NCBI GenBank assembly: GCA_030147905.1
Contig: JASBUM010000284.1
Location: 1-9,439, forward strand
Source: Acidimangrovimonas sp.
GTDB taxonomy: Bacteria; Pseudomonadota; Alphaproteobacteria; Rhodobacterales; Rhodobacteraceae
Reading direction: 5' to 3'
DNA: 9,439 nucleotides
Under the pieces are notes generated by a model. That model was not told where the DNA came from, did not search any database, and saw nothing but the letters and a program-made list of their open reading frames with translations. A program made the position numbers and the translations under genes. This document shows, piece after piece, positions 1 to 7,654 of the stretch; positions within the stretch are counted from its first letter, which is position 1; each line of letters starts with the position of its first letter.

Positions 1-368
1 CGCAGCGCCTTGAGGTCGAGATCGAAGGACGAAACCGGAAACGGGATCGCCAGCATCTTGCGGATCGCATCGGCCAGCGGCTGCGAGGCACCGTCGATCG
101 ACATCATCGAAACCATGAATTCCGGGCGATGTTCGATCGCCGTGCGGATCGCCACCGCCTGCGAGACCAGCGCGTCGCGTCGCGCCGGGCTGGCCAGATA
201 GAGCGCGACCGCGCCGCCCGTAACCACCAGCGGAAGACCCACCCGGACGGCGAGGCGGAAGGCGGGCGTCAGCCACAGCCGGTTGAGCCGATAGGCCGTC
301 CTGCTGGGCGCCGGGTCGCGGCGCATCCCCTTCGGCGCGTCGGAGCGGATGTGGTTCAGCGCCGGCAT
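1..368 (-). CDS. ftsQ: Cell division protein FtsQ, N-terminal part (cut by window edge)
   Basis: Bitopic inner-membrane divisome protein that links FtsL/FtsB to the septal machinery. The first 122 residues are present and the rest lies beyond position 1. Visible: a basic cytoplasmic N-terminus with [20 protein letters not shown] (about residues 16-35), typical of rhodobacterial FtsQ; one hydrophobic segment at about residues 41-59 (single membrane anchor); and the start of the periplasmic POTRA domain at about residues 84-120 ([12 protein letters not shown], then [10 protein letters not shown]). The ATG at 368-366 lies inside the end of ddl, giving a 13-bp overlap and probable translational coupling. 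An in-frame ATG 14 codons later (residue 15), preceded by a GAAGGGG stretch, is an alternative start. Family identity rests on these motifs and on the position right after ddl, the normal dcw order. No sign of disruption in the visible part. Confidence 0.93.
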   Translation of the reverse strand, partial: MPALNHIRSDAPKGMRRDPAPSRTAYRLNRLWLTPAFRLAVRVGLPLVVTGGAVALYLASPARRDALVSQAVAIRTAIEHRPEFMVSMMSIDGASQPLADAIRKMLAIPFPVSSFDLDLKAL

Positions 369-1279
369 GAGGCGTCCTCCACCATCCAGCGGCAAAGTTC
401 GGCGAAGGAGATGCCGCAATGGCGCGCCTGCTCGGGCACCAGGGAGGTGGGCGTCATCCCGGGCTGGGTGTTGGTCTCCAGCAGCACCAGCCCGGCCAGC
501 CCGCGCCCCTCGTCCCAGCGCAGATCGGTACGGCTCACACCGCGGCAGCCAAGGGTGCGATGGGCACGCAGGGCGTAATCGAGACAGGCGTCGAAGATTT
601 CGGCGGGAACATCGGCGGGCAGCACGTGACGCGAGCCGCCGGCCTTGTACTTGGCGTCGTAGTCGTACCAGCCGTCAGTGACGATGTCGGTGACGCCCAG
701 CGCCCGCTCGCCCATCACCGTCACCGTCAGTTCGCGCCCCGGCACATAGGCCTCGACCATGACCTCCTCGGGCATGTCGGCGGCCAGCGCGGGCGGCGCG
801 TTGGCCCCTTCGGCGACGATATAGATCCCGATCGAGGAGCCCTCGGCATTGGGCTTGACGACATAGGGCGGCGCCATCACGTGACGGGTCCGGACCTCGG
901 CCGCGGGGGCGATGACATGCTCGGCCACGGGCAGGCCCGCGGCGCGGTAGGCCGCCTTCGAGCGGCCCTTGTCCATCGCCAGCGCCGATGCCAGGACGCC
1001 CGAATGCGTATAGGGGATGCGCAGCCATTCCAGCATGCCCTGGACGCAGCCGTCCTCGCCCCAGCGGCCATGCAGCGCGTTGAAAACGACATCGGGGGCG
1101 ATCGTTGCCAGACGCGCGGCCAGATCCGGCCCTGCGTCCAGCTCGATCACCTCGAATTCCGCCTCCCGGAGCGCCAGGGCGCATTCGCGCCCGGTGACAA
1201 GCGACACCTCCCGCTCGGCGGAAGCGCCACCCATCAGAATCGCCACTCTGGAGGCTGTCCTGCCCGACATGCCTGCCAC
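356..1279 (-). CDS. ddl: D-alanine--D-alanine ligase
   Basis: Cytoplasmic ATP-grasp ligase that joins two D-alanines using ATP; MurF adds the product to the UDP-MurNAc tripeptide. 307 aa, full length for the DdlB type. Seen: the N-terminal [11 protein letters not shown] (17-27; Glu22 aligns with E. coli DdlB Glu15), HGRWGEDG (70-77), YTHSGV (90-95), [13 protein letters not shown] (140-152, ATP-grasp lid with SSIG), YDYDAKY (205-211), SRTDLR (249-254) and [15 protein letters not shown] (266-280, metal and substrate residues Glu268 and Asn270). The longest start is GTG at 1279 with an AGAGG at 1293-1289 about 9 nt upstream. An ATG at 1270 (MSGRTAS…) is an equally reasonable annotation. The Shine-Dalgarno for the GTG abuts the first hairpin of the upstream array, so initiation could be sensitive to RNA structure; that is inference. 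The gene overlaps ftsQ by 13 bp. Confidence 0.96.
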   Translation of the reverse strand: MAGMSGRTASRVAILMGGASAEREVSLVTGRECALALREAEFEVIELDAGPDLAARLATIAPDVVFNALHGRWGEDGCVQGMLEWLRIPYTHSGVLASALAMDKGRSKAAYRAAGLPVAEHVIAPAAEVRTRHVMAPPYVVKPNAEGSSIGIYIVAEGANAPPALAADMPEEVMVEAYVPGRELTVTVMGERALGVTDIVTDGWYDYDAKYKAGGSRHVLPADVPAEIFDACLDYALRAHRTLGCRGVSRTDLRWDEGRGLAGLVLLETNTQPGMTPTSLVPEQARHCGISFAELCRWMVEDASCRR

Positions 1280-1293
1280 GTTCTTCTGCCTCT

Positions 1294-1494
1294 GCCGGGG
1301 TTTCGCCCCCGGCTCTTGCTGGGGGTTGTGCCCCCGGGTTTCATTCCTCGGGGTTATTCCCCGGTTCAGATCCCGGGGTTCGCCCCCGGTTTTATTCCGT
1401 GGGGTTCGCCCCCGGTCTTATTCCTCGGGGCTCGTCGCCCCGCATCGTCTGCCGGGTGTCGACCCCGGTTCCGGCCTGCGCGGGCTGCCCCGCG
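1294..1494 (-). repeat. Tandem array of eight GC-rich hairpins, ~26-bp period
   Basis: Eight inverted repeats follow one another, with left arms starting at 1294, 1321, 1349, 1373, 1401, 1426, 1452 and 1479 (spacings 27, 28, 24, 28, 25, 26, 27). Plus-strand stems: GCCGGGG/CCCCGGC (1294-1300/1307-1313), GGGGG/CCCCC (1321-1325/1331-1335), CGGGG/CCCCG (1349-1353/1359-1363), CCGGGG/CCCCGG (1373-1378/1384-1389), GGGG/CCCC (1401-1404/1410-1413), CGGGG/CCCCG (1426-1430/1438-1442), CCGGG/CCCGG (1452-1456/1464-1468) and CGCGGG/CCCGCG (1479-1484/1489-1494). Loops are 4-7 nt, often TTCGC (GCGAA in the ddl-sense RNA). Linkers share a TTATTCC or TCATTCC core in three units. Stem sequences differ between units while pairing is kept. 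It lies in the untranslated leader of ddl. Function unknown: mRNA stability, attenuation, or an expanded intergenic palindrome are all possible. Confidence 0.85.
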
Positions 1495-1533
1495 ATTGCA
1501 CAGCCACGGATCTGGCCTAACGCAGATGGCCGT

Positions 1534-1565
1534 TCCGTCAGTGCCAATCTCCGTCAGTGCCAATC
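1534..1565. repeat. Perfect 16-bp tandem duplication
   Basis: TCCGTCAGTGCCAATC occurs twice with no gap (1534-1549 and 1550-1565). On the minus strand this reads GATTGGCACTGACGGA twice, each with a TTGGCA that resembles a -35 element. It sits between the murB stop and the hairpin array. It may be a recent slippage duplication or a pair of protein-binding sites; the sequence does not decide. Confidence 0.75.
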
Positions 1566-1607
1566 GGCCCGGGCGCCCGTATATCCCCCCGAACCCATCC
1601 GGCCCAT

Positions 1608-1625
1608 CGCCCGCCTCAGCGGGCG
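1608..1625 (-). terminator. Hairpin straddling the murB stop codon (weak terminator candidate)
   Basis: CGCCCGC (1608-1614) pairs with GCGGGCG (1619-1625) around a 4-nt loop that contains the murB TGA (1618-1616). The stem is strong, but no T-run follows on the minus strand, so it is not a classical Rho-independent terminator. It could slow ribosomes or protect the murB 3' end. Confidence 0.25.
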
Positions 1626-2599
1626 GCGGTCTCACCATCCGTATCATCCGTATCGGCGCCGCCGCCGGCCGTCTCAGGCGCCGGTTCGCCGACACGCATG
1701 ATTTCCCACTCTAGCAACAAGCCGGTGGCTTGAAAAACTTTTTTTCGGACGTCCTCGCCCAGGGCTTCAAGGTCGGCGGCGGTTGCATTGCCGGTATTGA
1801 TGAGGAAATTCGCGTGTTTCTCCGACATCCGGGCGCCGCCCAGTTGCGCGCCGCGCAGCCCCGCCCCTTCGATCAGGGACCATGCCTTGAGATCGTGAAC
1901 GTCATCGGCCCGCCCGGTCGAGGAATGCCCGGCGGGGTTGCGAAAGGTCGAGCCCGCGGAGCGCTCGCGCGTCGGCTGCGAGGCGTCGCGCGCGGCGATC
2001 TGCCCGGCCATCCGTGTATCGAGATCCGCGGGATCGCCCTCGGGGCAGTGGAATTCCGCGCCGGTCACGATCCAGCCCTCGGGCAGTTCGCTATGCCGGT
2101 AGCCAAGCTTCAGCTCGTCCGCGCCGAGGCGCCGGGGGCGCCCGTCACGTGCGATGCAGTCGACCGCAACCAGGTGATCGGCCACGTAACGGCCGTAGCA
2201 GCCGGCATTCATCCGCACAGCCCCTCCGATCGAGCCGGGGATGGTCCGCAGGAAGGTCAGGTCCAGCCCCGCTGCCGCCGCGCGCCGCGCGACATGGGCA
2301 TCGAGCGCACCGGCGCCCGCCCGGAGCCTGCGGCCCTCGATCTCGATCGCATTGAAGCCGCGCCCCAGCCGGATCACCACGGCGCGCAGCCCCCCGTCCC
2401 TGACGATCAGGTTGGAACCGACACCGATCGGGAAAACCGCCACCTCCGGCGCCAGCGCGGCAAGAAAGCCGCACAGATCCTCGGCATCGGCCGGCTGGAA
2501 CAGCCAGTCCGCGGGCCCGCCGACCCGCAGCCATGTCAGCTCGGCCATCGGCCGGCCGGGGGTGAGGGTTCCGCGCACGGGTGGAAGGGGTCCGGTCAT
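1616..2599 (-). CDS. murB: UDP-N-acetylenolpyruvoylglucosamine reductase (MurB)
   Basis: Cytoplasmic FAD enzyme that reduces UDP-GlcNAc-enolpyruvate with NADPH to UDP-MurNAc, the second committed step of peptidoglycan precursor synthesis. 327 aa, the shorter (type II) form. Seen: [12 protein letters not shown] (22-33) opening the FAD-binding domain; [15 protein letters not shown] (57-71); [21 protein letters not shown] (116-136, FAD phosphate contacts); GYRHSE (166-171, Arg168); SAGSTFRNP (214-222, Ser217 is the expected proton donor); [27 protein letters not shown] (242-268); and LLLEWEI (294-300, Glu297 catalytic). After about residue 308 there is a short acidic Gly/Asp/Thr tail that looks disordered. 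ATG at 2599; only a weak AGG lies about 5 nt upstream. It follows murC after 136 bp. Confidence 0.96.
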   Translation of the reverse strand: MTGPLPPVRGTLTPGRPMAELTWLRVGGPADWLFQPADAEDLCGFLAALAPEVAVFPIGVGSNLIVRDGGLRAVVIRLGRGFNAIEIEGRRLRAGAGALDAHVARRAAAAGLDLTFLRTIPGSIGGAVRMNAGCYGRYVADHLVAVDCIARDGRPRRLGADELKLGYRHSELPEGWIVTGAEFHCPEGDPADLDTRMAGQIAARDASQPTRERSAGSTFRNPAGHSSTGRADDVHDLKAWSLIEGAGLRGAQLGGARMSEKHANFLINTGNATAADLEALGEDVRKKVFQATGLLLEWEIMRVGEPAPETAGGGADTDDTDGETAAR

Positions 2600-2735
2600 G
2601 TCGGCCTAGCTAGTCCTGCCCGGAGCGCGCCGCAAGCCCCCGGGGCACGACGGAAGACGGCCCCGCCCGCGGATCATCCCGCGTCCCGACCCGTCTCGGC
2701 CCCGGGGCGCGGAGACCGCCGATACCGTCACCCGG
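2600..2735 (-). other. murC-murB intergenic gap with two hairpins
   Basis: 136 bp without a credible gene. Two inverted repeats are visible: CGGGGC (2641-2646) with GCCCCG (2660-2665), loop 13 nt; and CGCGG (2668-2672) with CCGCG (2679-2683), loop 6 nt. Neither is followed by a T-run on the minus strand. From general knowledge, many Rhodobacteraceae carry a small hydrophobic DUF2484-family gene between murC and murB; no hydrophobic reading frame of that kind fits here. Confidence 0.55.
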
Positions 2736-4154
2736 TCACCGTTCCAGCCGCGCAGGCAGCCCGTGCGCCCAGGTCGAGATCGTCCCCGCGCCGAGGCAGA
2801 CCACCATGTCCCCCGGCCGGGTCTGTTCGCGTACCAGCCGGGCCAGATCCTCCTCGTCGAGGATCGCGCGCGCATGGCGGTGGCCATGGGCGATCAGGCC
2901 GGCAACCAGCGCGTCGCGGTCGGCGCCCGCGATCGGGGCCTCCCCCGCCGGGTAGACCTCGGCTATGGCGACCACGTCGGCGTCGTTGAAACAGGTGCAG
3001 AAATCATCGAACAACGCATGCAGCCGCGAGAAGCGATGCGGCTGGTGTACGGCGATGACCCGGCCAGAGCCGGCCTGTCGCGCGGCGCGCAGCACGGCGG
3101 CGATTTCCACAGGGTGGTGGCCGTAATCGTCGATGATGGTCACGCCGTCGATCTCGGCCACGCGGGTGAAGCGGCGGTTGACCCCGCCGAAGGCGGCAAG
3201 CGCGTCGCGGATCTCGTCCTTCTTCATACCGAGGTGCCGGGCCACCGCGACGGCGGCAAGCGCGTTCGACACGTTATGATCGCCCGGCATCGGCAGTCGG
3301 CAGCCACCGATAATGGACGGCGCGCCGCCATCCTCGGCGGGTTCGGCCTGAAGCACGATGTCGAAGACCGCGGTGCCGCTTTCATAGCGCAGGTTGACGG
3401 CGCGGACATCGGCCTGGGCGTTGAAGCCGAAGGTCACCACCCGGCGGTCCGCGACGCGTCCGACCAGTGCCTGGACCTCCGCGTGATCGGAACAGCAGAC
3501 GGCGAGGCCATAGAAGGGAATGTTCGAAACGAACTCGAAAAAGCCCTGCCGAAGGGCGTCAAAGCTTCCCCAATGTTCCATATGTTCTGGATCGATATTG
3601 GTCACCACCGCGATGGTGGCGGGCAGACGATTGAATGAGCCGTCGGATTCGTCGGCCTCGACCACCATCCATTCGCCCGCCCCCGCGCGCGCGTTCGAGC
3701 CATAGGCATGGATGATGCCGCCGTTGATGACGGTGGGATCGAACCCGCCCCGGTCGAGCAGCGTCGCCACCAGCGTGGTGGTGGTGGTCTTGCCGTGGGT
3801 GCCGGCGATGGCGACGTTCGAGCGCAGCCGCATCAGTTCGGCCAGCATCTCGGCGCGCCGCACCACCGGCAGCTTGCGCCGCCGGGCCTCTTCCAGTTCG
3901 GGATTGCCGGGCTTGATCGCCGAGGAGATGACCACCACCGCCGCCTCGCCGAGGTTCGCCGCCCGCTGCCCCTCGAATATGGTGGCGCCCAGTTCGGCCA
4001 GCCTCGCGGTGATCGGAGAGGCCCGCAGATCGGATCCCTGCACCCGGTAGCCCAGCGTCATCAGCACCTCGGCGATGCCCGACATGCCGATCCCGCCGAT
4101 ACCGACGAAATGGATCGCGCCCAGTTCGCCAGGCAGTTTGGTGGCAGCGTTCAT
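2736..4154 (-). CDS. murC: UDP-N-acetylmuramate--L-alanine ligase (MurC)
   Basis: Cytoplasmic Mur ligase that adds L-Ala to UDP-MurNAc with ATP. 472 aa, normal length. Three-domain layout is visible: N-terminal Rossmann-type UDP-binding domain with [17 protein letters not shown] (15-31); central ATPase domain with the P-loop GTHGKTTTT (118-126), EADESDGSF (166-174) and [10 protein letters not shown] (187-196 region); [12 protein letters not shown] (290-301, Asn/His contacts); and the C-terminal domain with [10 protein letters not shown] (342-351) and HQPHRFSR (370-377). The ATG at 4154 overlaps the murG stop as ATGA (4154-4151), with an AAAGGAA Shine-Dalgarno just upstream inside the end of murG, so coupling to murG is likely. 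The stop is a TGA at 2738-2736. No anomalies. Confidence 0.97.
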   Translation of the reverse strand: MNAATKLPGELGAIHFVGIGGIGMSGIAEVLMTLGYRVQGSDLRASPITARLAELGATIFEGQRAANLGEAAVVVISSAIKPGNPELEEARRRKLPVVRRAEMLAELMRLRSNVAIAGTHGKTTTTTLVATLLDRGGFDPTVINGGIIHAYGSNARAGAGEWMVVEADESDGSFNRLPATIAVVTNIDPEHMEHWGSFDALRQGFFEFVSNIPFYGLAVCCSDHAEVQALVGRVADRRVVTFGFNAQADVRAVNLRYESGTAVFDIVLQAEPAEDGGAPSIIGGCRLPMPGDHNVSNALAAVAVARHLGMKKDEIRDALAAFGGVNRRFTRVAEIDGVTIIDDYGHHPVEIAAVLRAARQAGSGRVIAVHQPHRFSRLHALFDDFCTCFNDADVVAIAEVYPAGEAPIAGADRDALVAGLIAHGHRHARAILDEEDLARLVREQTRPGDMVVCLGAGTISTWAHGLPARLER

Positions 4155-5287
4155 TCTGTTCCTTTCTCGGTTTCGGGGATCTGCTCGCGCGCGGCAACCG
4201 CCTCGACCAGCGCGACGAGCCGCTCGGTCGCGTCGGGACGGGCCGCGGTCCGCGCGCCGCGCACCATCTTCTCGGCCACCGCCGGATGCGACAGGATGGC
4301 CGCGATCTGGGCACCCAGCGCGACCGCGTTGAGCGCGCCCTCGGGGATCATCACCGCCGCCTCGGCGGCGACCATGGCGCGGGCGTTTGCGGTCTGGTGA
4401 TCGCCCGCGGCGGCGGCAAAGGGGACCAGGATCGACGGACGCCCGATGGCGGCGATCTCGGCCACCGAGGAGGCGCCGGCGCGGCTGATGACAAGCTGCG
4501 CCTCGCTCAGCAGCCGTGCCATGTCGGCGAAGAACGGCTTCACCTCGGCCCGGACGCCCACCGCCACATAGGCCGCGATGACGCGCTGGACGTCCTCCTC
4601 GCGGGCCTGATGGACGACGCGCAGGTTGCGCCGGATGGCGCCGGGCAGACGCTCGACCGCGCCGGGGACGACATCCGACAGCACCCGCGCGCCCTGGCTG
4701 CCGCCGATCACCAGCAGCGTCATCGGATAATCGCCCGGCGGGATGTAGGGGGATCCGGCGCGCGCCAGCACGCCCGCACGCAGCGGATTGCCGGTATGGA
4801 CCGCCCGCACCCCGTCAGGCAGCGCGGTGGGCCAGCTTCCGCAGGCGACTGCCGCCACGCGCGGGGCGAAGTAGCGATTCACCTTGCCGAGGATGCCGTT
4901 CTGTTCGTGGATCATCGCCGGGCGGCGCAGGATGCGCGCCGCCGCCAGCGCCGGAATCGTCGGATAGCCGCCAAAGCCGATCACTGCCGCCGGGCGGTCA
5001 CGCAGCATGGTCAGGAGCGCGTCGGCGGTGCCGGTGGCCAGACGGGCCGGCACCAGCGCCCGCGCGATCGGCCCGCCCCGCGCGAAGGTCGCGGCCGCGA
5101 CCTGCTCGACCTCCACCACATGGGGAAAGCCGCCGACATAGCGCGCGCCGCGCGCGTCGGTCGAAAGCCGGACCCGCCAGCCGCGCCGTACCATCGCCTC
5201 GGCCAGCGCCTGGGCAGGAAACATGTGCCCCCCCGTGCCCCCCGCCGCGATCAGCAGAAGACGCCCGGTCCGCTCCCTCGATGCCAT
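4151..5287 (-). CDS. murG: Lipid II synthase, UDP-GlcNAc:undecaprenyl-PP-MurNAc-pentapeptide GlcNAc transferase (MurG)
   Basis: Peripheral inner-membrane GT-B glycosyltransferase that adds GlcNAc to lipid I to form lipid II on the cytoplasmic face. 378 aa. Seen: [20 protein letters not shown] (11-30, first glycine loop; His21 is the catalytic-base position); GFGGYPTIP (104-112); [12 protein letters not shown] (127-138); HTGNPLR (164-170); VIGGSQGAR (193-201, second glycine loop); and the donor-binding [11 protein letters not shown] (268-278) with GDHQTANA (295-302). The ATG at 5287 overlaps the ftsW stop by one base (TGATG). The same frame stays open far upstream, antisense-free but inside ftsW; I did not use it because those residues have no MurG character and [20 protein letters not shown] begins just before the conserved glycine loop. 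A GGGG run precedes the start by about 8-11 nt. It also overlaps murC by 4 bp. Confidence 0.97.
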   Translation of the reverse strand: MASRERTGRLLLIAAGGTGGHMFPAQALAEAMVRRGWRVRLSTDARGARYVGGFPHVVEVEQVAAATFARGGPIARALVPARLATGTADALLTMLRDRPAAVIGFGGYPTIPALAAARILRRPAMIHEQNGILGKVNRYFAPRVAAVACGSWPTALPDGVRAVHTGNPLRAGVLARAGSPYIPPGDYPMTLLVIGGSQGARVLSDVVPGAVERLPGAIRRNLRVVHQAREEDVQRVIAAYVAVGVRAEVKPFFADMARLLSEAQLVISRAGASSVAEIAAIGRPSILVPFAAAAGDHQTANARAMVAAEAAVMIPEGALNAVALGAQIAAILSHPAVAEKMVRGARTAARPDATERLVALVEAVAAREQIPETEKGTE

Positions 5288-6450
5288 CACCGACCCCGTT
5301 TGAAAAACGAGCCGATATCGCCCTGCGGACGGGTCCGCGTCAACGCCAGAAGCATGCCAAGGGTGATTCCCATCGCGATGAGCGAGGATCCGCCATAGCT
5401 GATGAACGGCAGGGTCATGCCCTTGGCCGGCATCAGGCGCACGGCCACGGCAGTGTTGATCAGCGCCTGCACCCCGAAGATGCACGCAAGCCCCGTGCCC
5501 GCGATGCGGATGAACGGGTCGCGTTCGCGCATCAGCCGCGCCAACGATCGCACGACGATGATCGCATAGAGGCTGAGGATGAAGAACACCATGACGGTGC
5601 CGTATTCCTCGGCCGCCACCGCGATGATGAAATCCGTATGCGCATCGGGCAGCTGCCACTTGACCTGCCCCTGCCCCACGCCGACGCCGAACAGACCGCC
5701 CTCGCGGATCGCGTTGACGGCATAGCCCACCTGCGTCCGCGGATCGACTTCGGACGACATGAACATGTTGATGCGGCGCGCGAAATGGTCCGAGATGTGA
5801 TAGGCCACGACCCCGCCGCCGCTGACCAGCCCGGCCACCGCCAGCAGCACGAGGATCGGCGCCCCGGCGACGAAATACATCACCCCCCAGCCAAACAGCA
5901 CCAGCCCCGACTGGCCGAAATCCGGCTCGGAGGCTAGGAACCCCACGACCACGATCGCCAGCGCGAACGACAGCGACTTGCCCGGCGGGCCGTTGATCTC
6001 GCGGCTTGCGGCCATCAGCCATGCGCAGAGCACGATGAAGGCGGGCTTGAGAAACTCGCTTGGCTGGACCGAGGCGAAGCCCAGCGAATACCAGCGGATC
6101 GCTCCCTTGCCGAAATCGGACCCGAACAGCGGCAATCCGGCAAGCGCGATGAAGGTGACGACGAAACCCGCCACACCCAGCCGACGCACCCGTTCGGGCG
6201 AAACCATCGAAAAGCCCAGAAGCGCCGCGATCGAGATCACGCCGAACAGCGCCTGGCGTTCGACGTAATAGAAGGGCGGCAGGCCATTGCGTGTGGCCAG
6301 CGGCACCGAAGCCGCCAGCCCCAGCAGAAGCCCCAGCCCGAAGAGCAGAAGGACGCAGGCAAGCGACCAGCGGTCCACCGTCCGCCACCAGCGTGGAAGG
6401 ATGGGCTCGCCGGCCTCTTCCGGCACCGCCCCATAGACCATTTCCGTCAT
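5287..6450 (-). CDS. ftsW: Septal peptidoglycan glycosyltransferase FtsW (SEDS family)
   Basis: Polytopic inner-membrane SEDS protein that polymerises lipid II into glycan at the septum with its partner FtsI (PBP3). 387 aa with about ten hydrophobic segments. Seen: the N-terminus [10 protein letters not shown]…[11 protein letters not shown], characteristic of rhodobacterial Fts[23 protein letters not shown] (115-136), the SEDS signature after the fourth membrane segment region; SEPDFGQS (174-181); [18 protein letters not shown] (267-284), whose Asp273 aligns with the catalytic Asp of SEDS polymerases; and [11 protein letters not shown] (347-357). The ATG at 6450 was chosen because the conserved N-terminus begins there; a further 147 upstream codons are open but lack family character. 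Shine-Dalgarno is weak (GGCAG about 6 nt upstream). It is the first gene of the minus-strand block; the 246 bp upstream must hold its promoter unless transcription comes from farther away. Confidence 0.96.
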   Translation of the reverse strand: MTEMVYGAVPEEAGEPILPRWWRTVDRWSLACVLLLFGLGLLLGLAASVPLATRNGLPPFYYVERQALFGVISIAALLGFSMVSPERVRRLGVAGFVVTFIALAGLPLFGSDFGKGAIRWYSLGFASVQPSEFLKPAFIVLCAWLMAASREINGPPGKSLSFALAIVVVGFLASEPDFGQSGLVLFGWGVMYFVAGAPILVLLAVAGLVSGGGVVAYHISDHFARRINMFMSSEVDPRTQVGYAVNAIREGGLFGVGVGQGQVKWQLPDAHTDFIIAVAAEEYGTVMVFFILSLYAIIVVRSLARLMRERDPFIRIAGTGLACIFGVQALINTAVAVRLMPAKGMTLPFISYGGSSLIAMGITLGMLLALTRTRPQGDIGSFFKRGR

Positions 6451-6696
6451 GATTACTGCCGTCTTCCGCCTGAATCCGTGCCGTGTCCGTGCCTCGTCGC
6501 GTCCGGGTTTTCCCGGATCGTGCCACCCGGTCCGCCCCGGGTCTTGCCCGAAGACTAGACCAGTTGCGCCCACCAGACCAGTGAAAGATCGCGTGAGGCG
6601 GCGGCCATGCGCGCAGGCTTCCGCCTTGCCTGCCGGGGTCTCGGGGATTAGGGCTGCGGACCCGTGGACATGCACGGGCGCGGAGGCGGATTTCGG
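6451..6696. promoter_or_regulatory. Divergent intergenic region between ftsW and the plus-strand genes
   Basis: 246 bp separating two divergent gene sets, so promoters for both are expected here by inference. Visible elements: a perfect 6-bp stem with TTTT loop (TCCGGG 6502-6507, CCCGGA 6512-6517) in the ftsW leader; two direct copies of AGACCAGT (6557-6564 and 6575-6582) spaced 18 bp; and GGAGG at 6682-6686, the probable Shine-Dalgarno of the plus-strand gene. I found no -35/-10 pair good enough to call on either strand. Confidence 0.4.
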
Positions 6697-7482
6697 ATGA
6701 TGGAAGAGGATGACCGGCAAGACGACCGGCTTGACCCGGAGCGGATCGCATCGCTCTTCGGTGACGGCAGCGGCGGCTATGCCTTCGCCCGCTGGGGCCG
6801 CCCCGTCGCCCCGGTCGTCTTCGGCACCGACGATCGCAGCCTGGCGGTCATAAAGGCCGCGATCGAGGCCGTCGTCACCGCCGCCGGCCACACGATGGCC
6901 GAGACCGACCCCGAACTCGGCGCGAACCTGATGATCTTCTTCCTGCGCTCATGGGACGAGATGTCCGAAGCGCAGGAGCTGCGCCACATCCTGCCCGACC
7001 ACGCCACGCTTCCCGCGCGGCTGACGGCGGCGGATGCCGGACAATACCGTCTGTTCCGCTTCGACGCCGGGGGCAGGATCCGCGCGGCCTTCGTCTTCCT
7101 GCGCATGCAGGGCGCGCAGGCGGCGATGCCGGCCGCGGAGCTTGGCCTCGTCCAGGCGGCGCAGGCCATGTTGCGATGGGCGCCGGGCGCGTTCGAGACG
7201 CAGCCGCTGCTGGCCCGTGCGCGGGACGGACGGCAGATGTTGCACCCCGGGATCGCGAACCTGATCCGCGCGGCCTATGACCCGATCCTTCCCGCCGCAA
7301 CCGGCGAACCGGCGCATGCCTACCGGCTGGCCGCGCGGATGGCAGGTATCGCGCCCGCGCGGATCCGCCTGCCCGCGCGCGACGAGGATACCGGACGCAA
7401 GGGCGGCCCGCACGGCGATCACGGCGACGGCCGGGACGACGAAAGGCACGGCGGCCGGGGCGCCAGCCGGGACGGCGACTGA
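6697..7482 (+). CDS. Uncharacterised conserved-looking protein
   Basis: I do not recognise a named family. The 261-aa product has no signal peptide and no membrane segment, so it is probably cytoplasmic. Residues 12-225 look like an ordered domain: [32 protein letters not shown] (12-43), then a helix (46-64), then [26 protein letters not shown] (64-89), [22 protein letters not shown] (116-137), and [11 protein letters not shown] (189-199). The mix of alternating beta strands and the ANLMIFF element recalls, only loosely, DUF2927-type proteins; I do not assign it. Residues 228-261 form a charged Gly/Asp/Arg/His tail that is surely disordered. I chose the ATG at 6697 because GGAGG lies 10 nt upstream; an adjacent ATG at 6700 and a GTG at 6664 or ATG at 6670 are also in frame. 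Codon use fits the neighbours, and it lies 172 bp upstream of argC. Confidence 0.85.
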   Translation: MMEEDDRQDDRLDPERIASLFGDGSGGYAFARWGRPVAPVVFGTDDRSLAVIKAAIEAVVTAAGHTMAETDPELGANLMIFFLRSWDEMSEAQELRHILPDHATLPARLTAADAGQYRLFRFDAGGRIRAAFVFLRMQGAQAAMPAAELGLVQAAQAMLRWAPGAFETQPLLARARDGRQMLHPGIANLIRAAYDPILPAATGEPAHAYRLAARMAGIAPARIRLPARDEDTGRKGGPHGDHGDGRDDERHGGRGASRDGD

Positions 7483-7654
7483 TCGCGCAACCGGCCCCGG
7501 CCGGCGCGGTGCTGCCCTTCGCGCATCAGGCCCGCAGGCGGGACCGACGCGGCGATCCGCAGGCAGCACCCGGGGCTTGAAGCCGCGGGCGAAGAGGTTC
7601 ATCTTGGCGATCCCGCCCCACGCGGGGCATGCGGCATGCAGAACGGGACGGACA
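7483..7654 (+). other. Intergenic region upstream of argC with GC hairpins
   Basis: 172 bp with no gene I can support. It holds CCGGC-CCCG-GCCGG (7491-7504) right after the upstream stop codon and CCCG-CAGG-CGGG (7531-7542), both terminator-like stems without T-runs; GCCCC-ACGC-GGGGC (7615-7628); and two GCATGC palindromes (7627-7632 and 7634-7639) just before argC. No convincing promoter pair was seen. Confidence 0.4.

Larger units (their letters stand above)
1280..1615. other. 336-bp murB-ddl intergenic region
   Basis: No credible gene on either strand. Reading toward ddl (minus strand), it contains the hairpin straddling the murB stop, then a 16-bp perfect tandem duplication (1534-1565), then the eight-hairpin array (1494 down to 1294), then the ddl Shine-Dalgarno. 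The gap is unusually long for this otherwise tightly packed cluster. I see no convincing sigma-70 promoter: each 16-bp copy contains TTGGCA on the minus strand, but the -10 position 17 bp below the copy nearer ddl reads TGCGTT, which is poor. Whether ddl is transcribed by read-through from murB or from its own promoter cannot be told from the sequence. Confidence 0.8.

Noticed and set aside
1294..1494. CRISPR-like array
   Set aside because: The period is about 26 bp including stem and linker, there are no unique spacers of normal length, units are degenerate, and no cas gene is nearby.
1294..1494. G-quadruplex cluster
   Set aside because: G-runs occur once per ~26-bp unit and alternate with C-runs, so hairpins are the better explanation than canonical quadruplexes.
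1535..1565. Sigma-54 promoter from the TTGGCAC words
   Set aside because: The spacing to a TTGC-type -12 element is wrong in both copies.
419..1714. Long plus-strand open frame opposite ddl
   Set aside because: It is antisense to ddl, has low-complexity composition and no domain pattern; such frames are expected at this GC content.
1730..3638. Plus-strand open frames opposite murB and murC
   Set aside because: They mirror strongly conserved minus-strand enzymes and show no family motifs.
5288..6751. Upstream continuation of the murG frame through ftsW
   Set aside because: It runs out of frame through ftsW, is Arg/Gly/Ala-rich without motifs, and MurG homology begins just after 5287.
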